Below, piece by piece: positions 6,686-12,466 of a DNA stretch of 18,863 nt (position 1 is the stretch's first letter; the number at the start of each line of letters is the position of its first letter). Made by a program: the position numbers and the translations under genes. Under the pieces are notes generated by a model. The model was not told the DNA's origin. It worked only from the letters and a program-made list of their open reading frames with translations, and ran no database searches. This stretch comes from an uncultured Bacilli bacterium (lineage in GTDB: Bacteria > Bacillota_I > Bacilli_A > ML615J-28 > CAG-313): positions 1-18,863 of the forward strand of contig CAKPAZ010000019.1 in the NCBI GenBank assembly GCA_934133195.1, written 5' to 3'.

Positions 6686-7387
6686 TTACTCATAATCAGC
6701 ATGATAATTCTTTAATTTCTTTGACAAACTTCTTTCATTTGGGCAGTATTTTTGAAGATAATTATGGAATTCAACCTGATGATTTGGATATTTAAAATGA
6801 CTAAGTTCATGATATATTACAAATTCTATTAAGTCAATACTTGTATGAATTAGGGAAATGTTTAAATACACGATTCTCTTTTTAGGATAGCAACATCCCC
6901 ATCTTGAGGTGTAACGTTTTATCTTTAAAGTTGGGTAAAAAGTAAAGTCTTTTTCCATTTGTTTAAAGCATTTGTAAAAGAGTTCGTTAAAGATAAGTTC
7001 AGCTTGTTCAAGTCGCCATTTATTTAAAAGGGGCTGAACATTTGCTTCATTTAAAGTATAAACAATGATTTTATCATCATTTATAAAGACACCTTGATGA
7101 CGAGAATTAACAATTTCTATTTTGTATTCTTTTCCAAGGTAGAGATATAAAGAACCAGTTAGATGGGTTTTATCAACTGGTCTTGTTAAATCATAGTATT
7201 TTAATATCCAATCAAGATGACGATTAACAAAATCTTCAAGTTCTTTCATCTTAATGTTTTTAGGGCATCTTATTTTGAGGATACCTTTTTTGTCATATTT
7301 TATCGTTAGCCTTCTAGTTTTCGCTAAAGTTATGGTGTATTCGATATTATAATACTTGAGGGCCTCTAGCTCTTTCATGTATTTCAT
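6686..7387 (-). CDS. YgjP/DUF45-type zinc metallopeptidase
   Basis: A predicted zinc-dependent metallopeptidase of the YgjP-like (DUF45/M48-related) family, 233 aa, close to the usual family length. The diagnostic parts are YTSRWGCC (159-166, where the family has SRWGSC), the zinc site YHELSHFKYPNH (HExxH at 193-197 with the third ligand probably His203), and the following F-x-x-x-L segment. No signal peptide is visible, so it should be cytoplasmic. The substrate of this family is poorly defined. It is last in a four-gene overlapping operon; its start overlaps the DUF1461 gene end by about 40 nt. The ATG at 7387 has only a weak purine stretch upstream; the ATG at 7378 is an equally possible start. 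Confidence 0.85.
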   Translation of the reverse strand: MKYMKELEALKYYNIEYTITLAKTRRLTIKYDKKGILKIRCPKNIKMKELEDFVNRHLDWILKYYDLTRPVDKTHLTGSLYLYLGKEYKIEIVNSRHQGVFINDDKIIVYTLNEANVQPLLNKWRLEQAELIFNELFYKCFKQMEKDFTFYPTLKIKRYTSRWGCCYPKKRIVYLNISLIHTSIDLIEFVIYHELSHFKYPNHQVEFHNYLQKYCPNERSLSKKLKNYHADYE

Positions 7388-8174
7388 CTACTTTCTTAGC
7401 AATTTTTTCATAGTTTTTACAGTAAATGATGATGGCAGTAAACCACAATAAGACAACAACTAAGGTTGTTACAAAGATGATAATACCGGCATCCATAAAT
7501 AACTTAGAATTTAGGATTCTAGTTAATGTATGAATATCATAACCATTTTGTCCTGTTGCGAGATTGAATTTATCAGGATCGGGAAATAGTAGATGGTGGA
7601 AATCAATAAAGAGATAAACGAAGTAATCATTTAAGGCTCTTTCTGCTTCTGGTGCTGTTTTGTATGAGACATAACCCCAAACAAGCATGCCAATAACTAA
7701 AAGTACGACTACTCCATAAAATGAGATAGTGGTAATTACCAGTTTCTTTTTTATTCTCCTAAAGTGACGAACAAGATAAAAGATACAACCAATCATTGTC
7801 ATAAAGCATATGACCGCGATTATTTGTCCTTTAATGTAAAGTTCTTTAACATCTTTCATGTGTCTTACTTCATCTTCATTAAAGAGCTTTTCGCCATCTA
7901 TTTCTACTTGATATTCTTTAGCGTTACCAAAATAATAATCAATGGTAATATCTGCTACTTTTTCCATTATCTCTAAGGGATCACTATCTGGAAACATTAA
8001 TGCGGTTTTTAGATAATTTTGTGCAGATTTATTTTTTTCAAAGTGTGACATGTAGAAACTTTTAGATTTAGTAATTGGGATTGCTGAGATCCAAATTCCA
8101 AAAACAATCACACAAAAGTTCATCCATATGATTATTAAAACATCTAGAAGGTTACTTAGTTTTTTATTTTTCAT
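7347..8174 (-). CDS. DUF1461 / TIGR01906-type integral membrane protein
   Basis: An integral membrane protein of 275 aa with four predicted spans (about 10-32, 116-136, 146-168, 229-251). The family signature is visible: the extracellular loop with FNEDEVRHMKDVK (98-110), and FHHLLFPDPDKF (192-203) between spans three and four. These match the conserved E..HM.DV and F..HH.LFP motifs of the TIGR01906/DUF1461 family. The molecular function of the family is not established to my knowledge. AAAGGTG overlaps the end of the preceding guanylate-kinase-like gene, so translation is probably coupled. The C-terminal tail overlaps the start of the metallopeptidase gene. Confidence 0.88.
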   Translation of the reverse strand: MKNKKLSNLLDVLIIIWMNFCVIVFGIWISAIPITKSKSFYMSHFEKNKSAQNYLKTALMFPDSDPLEIMEKVADITIDYYFGNAKEYQVEIDGEKLFNEDEVRHMKDVKELYIKGQIIAVICFMTMIGCIFYLVRHFRRIKKKLVITTISFYGVVVLLVIGMLVWGYVSYKTAPEAERALNDYFVYLFIDFHHLLFPDPDKFNLATGQNGYDIHTLTRILNSKLFMDAGIIIFVTTLVVVLLWFTAIIIYCKNYEKIAKKVDEIHERARGPQVL

Positions 8175-8703
8175 TTTTCACCTTTTTATAATATTCATAG
8201 ATTTTTTTAGCATCATCATAGATATTACTAGGAGTTGTATCAATGACTTTATCAGCAAGTTTCATTACTTCTTCATTAAATACTAAGTCATCACTATTTA
8301 ATCTCACTTTAATGTCTTCTTCTTTATCTAGTCTTTTTAACATTCTTAGTCTTAAGACTTCTTTAGAACATTTTAAGAACACAATTACAACTTCATTTCT
8401 TGCATGTTGAATGTAGTGTTTTAGTCCACTTGGTTCAAGAATGACAACTTTATTTTCTCCTAAATCACTAAATGATGTTCCATAGTAATTGTTATTATAA
8501 TTAACATATTCAATAAAGAAATTGTTTTTGATTTTTTCTTCAAAATCTTCTTTGGAAATAAAATGATAGTCTCTTCCTTCTATCTCATTAACACGAGGAG
8601 CTCTTGAAGTGTAGGTAACTAATTTTTCCATATGATATGTTTTAATTAATTCTTGAACGATTTGCGTTTTACCTGAGGCACTTGGGCCAACAATTACTAA
8701 CAT
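8164..8703 (-). CDS. Guanylate-kinase-like P-loop kinase
   Basis: A nucleoside-monophosphate kinase-fold protein, expected to phosphorylate GMP to GDP with ATP. At 179 aa it is about 20-25 residues shorter than typical Gmk. The P-loop GPSASGKT (6-13), the GMP-binding TSRAPR..E..G.DYHFIS region (32-50) and YGT (74-76) are all present, followed by a lid-like segment with basic residues. Because it is compact and sits in an operon with a GNAT protein, a membrane protein and a peptidase, it could be a secondary Gmk-like enzyme rather than the housekeeping one. I cannot tell without the rest of the genome. TAGGAG lies 6 nt before the ATG. Confidence 0.85.
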   Translation of the reverse strand: MLVIVGPSASGKTQIVQELIKTYHMEKLVTYTSRAPRVNEIEGRDYHFISKEDFEEKIKNNFFIEYVNYNNNYYGTSFSDLGENKVVILEPSGLKHYIQHARNEVVIVFLKCSKEVLRLRMLKRLDKEEDIKVRLNSDDLVFNEEVMKLADKVIDTTPSNIYDDAKKIYEYYKKVKNEK

Positions 8704-8712
8704 ATAATTCTC

Positions 8713-9681
8713 CTATTTTAGTTCTTTTTTCATGATTGCGAAAGATTGAATGATTTTGAATCCTGCTCCCATGTAGATGTATCTAGCGTGATTTGTAAGG
8801 CCAGTATAGAAGGTCATGAATTTAGCTCCGTTAAGCTTTGAGTGGTAAGCAAGTAAAGAGAATAATGCTTTACCAAGGCCTCTTCCACGGACTTCTTCAA
8901 GAATGGCAATTCCATCAAAATGACCACGTCCACTTTCTTCATTCCACATAGCTCCAGTCCATCCTTTTACTTTGCCATCTTTAACGATTACTAAGAATGG
9001 ATATGGATGAGTTAATGCAAGATTTTCTTTTATAACACGTTCAAAATCCCAGATATTTAGAGTTCGACAGAATTCTTCAATTCCAGAGTGTTTAGATGGA
9101 TCAAATAATTCAATCGTAATTCCATCTTTTTTATTTTCTTCTAAGATTTTTTCAATAGATGGTGATATTTCATAATCACAAAGATTTAGATGGAAAGCAT
9201 CTTGGAATCCTGTTGCTTCATAGCGATGATGAAGTAAGAAGAAATATTCATTACTATTTACTCTAATACCAGGAGCACATGGATGATCATGATGATCAGT
9301 ATTTGGAATATACCATGCATAACATGAAGGTAAGTATCCATATGCATATACAGTTTTACGATTATTCTTTTTAAAGTATTCTTCTAGATATGAAAGAATT
9401 GCTTCGCCAATTTTGTGATGTCTCATTGATGGTTCCACTAAAATACAGTTGATTGCACCTGATGTTTCATTTTTTAAAACACCAATTCCCATACCTACTA
9501 ATTTGTTTTCATTATATACAAGTCCTACACCTTCATACTTAAAACCAGGGATGTTTTCTAAATATTCTTGGTAAGCACTTTCTTCAATTGGTTTAAAGAA
9601 GCCTTCTTGTAAAACTACTTTATTCCAAAATTCATTCATTTCTTTTACATTATTTACGGTTGCAGTAACAACGTTCCACAT
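8713..9681 (-). CDS. Tandem GNAT-family N-acetyltransferase
   Basis: A cytoplasmic acetyltransferase-fold protein of 322 aa with two GNAT domains. The N-terminal one (about 1-150) has a degenerate acetyl-CoA loop (RHHKIGEAIL, 87-96). The C-terminal one (about 188-320) has a canonical loop, VRGRGLGKALF (264-274), and a typical Y.yMGAGF ending, so the C-terminal half is likely the active one. Between them is a His-rich stretch (TDHHDHP, 128-134). The substrate is unknown. The start at 9681 (ATG) is preferred: AGAGGTG lies 6 nt upstream and includes the GTG at 9690 that would otherwise be the start. It is first in the operon, with its own extended -10 promoter. Confidence 0.88.
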   Translation of the reverse strand: MWNVVTATVNNVKEMNEFWNKVVLQEGFFKPIEESAYQEYLENIPGFKYEGVGLVYNENKLVGMGIGVLKNETSGAINCILVEPSMRHHKIGEAILSYLEEYFKKNNRKTVYAYGYLPSCYAWYIPNTDHHDHPCAPGIRVNSNEYFFLLHHRYEATGFQDAFHLNLCDYEISPSIEKILEENKKDGITIELFDPSKHSGIEEFCRTLNIWDFERVIKENLALTHPYPFLVIVKDGKVKGWTGAMWNEESGRGHFDGIAILEEVRGRGLGKALFSLLAYHSKLNGAKFMTFYTGLTNHARYIYMGAGFKIIQSFAIMKKELK

Positions 9682-9714
9682 AATATTCACCTCTTATAAT
9701 TATATTCATCTATA

Positions 9715-9723
9715 ATTATACCA
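9715..9723 (-). promoter_or_regulatory. Extended -10 promoter of the GNAT operon
   Basis: TGGTATAAT on the minus strand is a TGn-extended consensus -10 about 35 nt upstream of the start codon. No clear -35 element is present, which is usual for extended -10 promoters. Confidence 0.7.
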
Positions 9724-9755
9724 TAATATTTAGTTTTTAAAATGAATATTGCATA

Positions 9756-9788
9756 AAGAAAAAGTATTATACATTGTTTGTATAATAC
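9756..9788 (-). terminator. Intrinsic terminator after the RloB-like gene
   Basis: Arms GTATTATAC and GTATAATAC (9764-9772, 9780-9788) form a 9-bp stem with a 7-nt loop, followed on the minus strand by TTTTTCTTT. It lies immediately after the stop at 9797. Its sequence is nearly repeated at 11846-11871. Confidence 0.85.
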
Positions 9789-9796
9789 TAATTTGA

Positions 9797-10627
9797 TTAT
9801 TTTAATTTTATTATTTTCAAATAATACTTTTTGCCAAAAAAAGAAATATATACAAACATTGCACAACATACAATGTATATCTTTTGTTCTTTTTCAATGT
9901 GATAAATCTCTGATAAAAGTATTAAGTTGCTTTGTAATATTTGAATAAAATCTTCATATAATGGTATGTTTTTTTGCTTTTTTAAGAGAAAATTTATTTT
10001 TAAAATATTTTGTAATGTTATTTTTTCAAAGTCTGTTAGTGTGTATTTGCTTAAATTAATGTTGTAACCTCTTTTTCCTACAACACTTTTATATAGATTT
10101 ATTTTTTCTAACTCGATTATTCTTTCATAATAATCATCATTCAATGGTTTTTTATTAAAATCTCTAAATGATTCTATCATTGGATAACTAATAAGCAATA
10201 AACCATTTTCTGTTTCATCGTTAAAATACTTTTTTAATGTTATAAGTATTTTCTTTTTTTCTTCAAAATCATAGTGATTATCTTGAAATTCAAAATCAAA
10301 CAACAAATAAATATATGGATAATTATCATCTAATAATTTAATTTGTTGTTTTATGATTTCAAGTTTTTCTAGATTTTGATTATTAATTAGTTTTAACATT
10401 CTTTCTTTCAAAATACTTTTTAAAACTTCAATAGTTGATGTTGAATCCATGTCAAAGTTTTCATTTAATAATCTAATATTTTGATATAACACATAAATAT
10501 TTGTTTCAAAACTTATTATTTCAAGTTTAAATTCATTTTCTAAAAGCTTAGCATACCTCTTCATTAAATTAGGTTCTGTTTTATTTCCCTCAACAAGTAA
10601 CAAGATTTTATTCTTGGAATGCACCAT
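9797..10627 (-). CDS. RloB-like TOPRIM-fold protein, probable defence effector
   Basis: A protein of about 276 aa resembling RloB/TOPRIM nucleases. The N-terminal LLLVEGNKTEPN motif supplies the acidic residue Glu13 and the EG..TEP signature. LLFDFEFQD (109-117) supplies the D-x-E/D metal pair, and SYPMIESFRDF (147-157) corresponds to the later SNP.fE motif of RloB proteins. The rest is Lys/Ile/Asn-rich and AT-biased. Known relatives act with an AAA ATPase in anti-phage systems such as RloA/RloB or AbiL-like pairs. It overlaps the ATPase gene by 20 nt, so production is coupled. The start at 10627 follows from homology beginning at KNKILLLVEG; GGAG is 13 nt upstream, a long spacing. A PARIS AriB-like (DUF4435) assignment is an alternative. 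The nuclease function is inferred. Confidence 0.7.
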   Translation of the reverse strand: MVHSKNKILLLVEGNKTEPNLMKRYAKLLENEFKLEIISFETNIYVLYQNIRLLNENFDMDSTSTIEVLKSILKERMLKLINNQNLEKLEIIKQQIKLLDDNYPYIYLLFDFEFQDNHYDFEEKKKILITLKKYFNDETENGLLLISYPMIESFRDFNKKPLNDDYYERIIELEKINLYKSVVGKRGYNINLSKYTLTDFEKITLQNILKINFLLKKQKNIPLYEDFIQILQSNLILLSEIYHIEKEQKIYIVCCAMFVYISFFGKKYYLKIIKLK

Positions 10628-11711
10628 TACGATATAATTTCTCCAAATTATGAGCTTCCCTAATTTCCTTGTCGGTTGCATCACATAATGCAGTGACTTT
10701 GTTGTTTGATAAAATAAAACAACAATCTGGTCGCATAAGAGAGTTTTGCATTAAATAAGTATTATGAGAGGTAACTATAGCTTGCATTTCTTTTTTTTCA
10801 CATATTGCTTGCAATATTAATTTTGCTGTTTCAAAATGATAATATGCATCAAATTCATCTAAATATAAGAATGACACATTGTCAAAGTATATTGACCAAC
10901 AATAATATAACCATAGGGCTTTTGTCCCACTCGATATTATTGAAGAAAATAATGCTTCACCATTTTCAAATTTGACGAATAATTTATTTTCGTTATTAAC
11001 ATTTTTTGCAAACAAGTGATAATGTAATTCATTTTTTAAAAGGAAAGACTCAAATTCTTCAATTTTATTATTGGATATAATTATATTATCCATTGTATCG
11101 TTTCCTTCTTTATATCCGATAAAACCTGTACCATCTGATAAACATCTAAACCATAGCATGTTTTCCGCAAATTTTACCACTTTGGTTATTGGTGAATCTT
11201 CATCATTAGGAGTATTTTTATAGATATACTTAAGAATAGAAAGATTATTGTTATTTAAGTCAAATCTTAAATGTTCTGTTCCCTTAACATTAACAAATTG
11301 CTCGTTTTTATTTAAAAAGTTGTAACTAATTATTTCTTTGTTATTTACCTTTAAGCTTTCATATATCAATTTATTTATATTAGTTTTAATATATGAATAG
11401 ATTATTCTTTCTTCCTCAAATTTAAAATAGTAAGTAAAGGTAGCTTCTTTTAAATTACTATCTAGATTTAAGTAATTTATTCCGATCATTTCATTAGGTT
11501 TTTGTTTATCTGTTAAATGAACAGTCAAATCATATAAAGCAAAGCCTAAATTTGATTTACCACTGCCATTTTTGCCATAGATTATTCCTTTATTTACTAA
11601 ACCATTTCTAATTAAATGTTCATTAAAGACATAATCTCTAGTTTTGCTCAAATCAAAAACTAATTCACCATTAAATCCTTTGTAATTAGAGACAATAAAT
11701 TTTTCAATCAT
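10608..11711 (-). CDS. AAA15/OLD-type ATPase of a putative abortive-infection pair
   Basis: An ABC-like ATPase of about 367 aa of the kind that senses phage or DNA signals and controls a toxic partner. Features in order are the F.V.NYKGF start typical of RecF/SMC-like ATPases, Walker A GKNGSGKS (46-53), a long variable middle (about 80-250), a signature-like SSGTKAL (260-266), Walker B FLYLDEFD (281-288) and a TSHNT switch His (314-318). This layout matches the AAA15/AAA21 proteins encoded next to RloB. The start at 11711 (MIEKF) fits both the family and GGTGAT 5-8 nt upstream. The nearby promoter would make a leader of only about 10 nt. An ATG at 11726 would make the mRNA practically leaderless. 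Base composition is clearly more AT-rich than in neighbouring operons. Confidence 0.85.
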   Translation of the reverse strand: MIEKFIVSNYKGFNGELVFDLSKTRDYVFNEHLIRNGLVNKGIIYGKNGSGKSNLGFALYDLTVHLTDKQKPNEMIGINYLNLDSNLKEATFTYYFKFEEERIIYSYIKTNINKLIYESLKVNNKEIISYNFLNKNEQFVNVKGTEHLRFDLNNNNLSILKYIYKNTPNDEDSPITKVVKFAENMLWFRCLSDGTGFIGYKEGNDTMDNIIISNNKIEEFESFLLKNELHYHLFAKNVNNENKLFVKFENGEALFSSIISSGTKALWLYYCWSIYFDNVSFLYLDEFDAYYHFETAKLILQAICEKKEMQAIVTSHNTYLMQNSLMRPDCCFILSNNKVTALCDATDKEIREAHNLEKLYRNGAFQE

Positions 11712-11729
11712 GATTTTATCACCCATTAT

Positions 11730-11758
11730 AGTATACCACCTTTTAATGCAAAAGTCAA
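11730..11758 (-). promoter_or_regulatory. Strong promoter of the ATPase-RloB cassette
   Basis: TTGACT (11758-11753) and TATACT (11735-11730) are separated by exactly 17 bp, near consensus on the minus strand. The predicted RNA start lies only about 10 nt from the ribosome binding site, giving a very short leader. Confidence 0.85.
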
Positions 11759-11762
11759 TTGT

Positions 11763-11785
11763 TTGCCGTAATTTTTTTACGGCAA
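11763..11785. repeat. Perfect inverted repeat just upstream of the cassette promoter
   Basis: TTGCCGTAA (11763-11771) and TTACGGCAA (11777-11785) are a perfect 9-bp inverted repeat around 5 T. It ends 5 bp from the -35 box. No U-run follows on either side, so a protein-binding site (operator) is more likely than a terminator. Confidence 0.65.
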
Positions 11786-11836
11786 TTGTATTATTTACCA
11801 TAATTATATGCTTATACTATATTTTAGATACTTTAA

Positions 11837-11871
11837 ATAAAAAAGGGACTATACATCATTTGTATAATACC
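11837..11871 (-). terminator. Intrinsic terminator of the small lipoprotein gene
   Basis: On the minus strand GGTATTATAC pairs with GTATAGTCC around a 7-nt loop, with one mismatch and one G-U pair, followed by a U-run. It sits 17 nt after the stop at 11888. It matches most bases of the terminator at 9764-9788. Confidence 0.8.
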
Positions 11872-11887
11872 TCTATATTTATTGTTT

Positions 11888-12394
11888 TTAATTTTCTGTT
11901 TTATCCTCATATGCTATTAGTTTTGAAATAAGTAAATTAACAGTCCATTTTTCATCGTTTCCACTTTCATCAACTATTCTTTCAAAATAAAGAGTATATT
12001 GAGTATTAGTTTCATCAACGTATACCCATTGGGAACCATTTTCTACTGTTCCATCAAAATCGTATATTTCATCTTGTGTAAAGGTTCCATCTAGACGTTC
12101 ATTTAGTTCTATTAAATATTCACTAAAAGTTACTTTAGGTTCAATAACATCTAGTCCATATTCTTCACAATTATCTGTTTTTTTAACTACAAAGTTTTCA
12201 TATCTTTTGGCTTCAGGAAGTTTGAATTTTTTATCTTCTTCAGCATCGGTTAAACCTAAACATTCATTGACTGTATCTTCAATTATTGGAGCAGCTTGAT
12301 CACTGATTACTTGTTTTATTTCATCACATGATGTAAATAGAACAAAACCTAATACTAATAAAAACAATCCCATAAATACTTTTCTTAATTTCAT
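11888..12394 (-). CDS. Small secreted lipoprotein of unknown function
   Basis: A 168-aa predicted lipoprotein that I do not recognise. A basic MKLRK start and hydrophobic segment (about 7-20) lead to LFTSC, a somewhat atypical lipobox with Phe at -3 and Cys23 as the lipid-bearing residue. The mature part is acidic and Glu/Asp-rich; its second half (about 90-160) alternates in a way suggesting beta strands, with Tyr and Trp (QWVYV, YTLYFERIV). A strong AAGGAGG lies 8 nt upstream of the ATG, and a TATAAT is seen at 12417-12422. It lies next to another lipoprotein, the GH18 protein, but appears separately transcribed. It is probably anchored on the outer face of the membrane. Confidence 0.8.
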   Translation of the reverse strand: MKLRKVFMGLFLLVLGFVLFTSCDEIKQVISDQAAPIIEDTVNECLGLTDAEEDKKFKLPEAKRYENFVVKKTDNCEEYGLDVIEPKVTFSEYLIELNERLDGTFTQDEIYDFDGTVENGSQWVYVDETNTQYTLYFERIVDESGNDEKWTVNLLISKLIAYEDKTEN

Positions 12395-12416
12395 TTTCTT
12401 CTCCTCCTTGTGGTTT

Positions 12417-12422
12417 ATTATA
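12417..12422 (-). promoter_or_regulatory. Putative -10 box of the small lipoprotein gene
   Basis: TATAAT on the minus strand lies about 23 nt upstream of the start codon, just before the strong ribosome binding site. It is flanked by TGTGGT and ACCACA, a short inverted repeat around the box that could be an operator. No convincing -35 is present. Confidence 0.5.
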
Positions 12423-12448
12423 TTTTACCACATTTTTTTATTTTAATC

Positions 12449-12466
12449 AATAGCCACATGGCTATT
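12449..12466. repeat. Palindrome at the end of the GH18 gene
   Basis: AATAGCCA and TGGCTATT are separated by 2 nt and span the GH18 stop codon. On the minus strand it is followed by an A-rich, not U-rich, stretch, so it is a poor terminator in the direction of that gene. It may protect the 3' end. Confidence 0.5.

Noticed and set aside
9687..9869. Short minus-strand frame of 60 codons over the end of the RloB-like gene
   Set aside because: It covers the terminator and GNAT promoter and overlaps the RloB-like gene in another frame.
9797..11711. Assignment to the PARIS (AriA/AriB) system
   Set aside because: ATPase plus TOPRIM fits broadly, but the VEGNKTEP and YPMIESF motifs match RloB better than DUF4435; kept only as an alternative.
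12449..12466. Palindrome as terminator of the GH18 gene
   Set aside because: No U-run follows on the minus strand; the T-rich side is on the wrong strand, where no gene precedes it.
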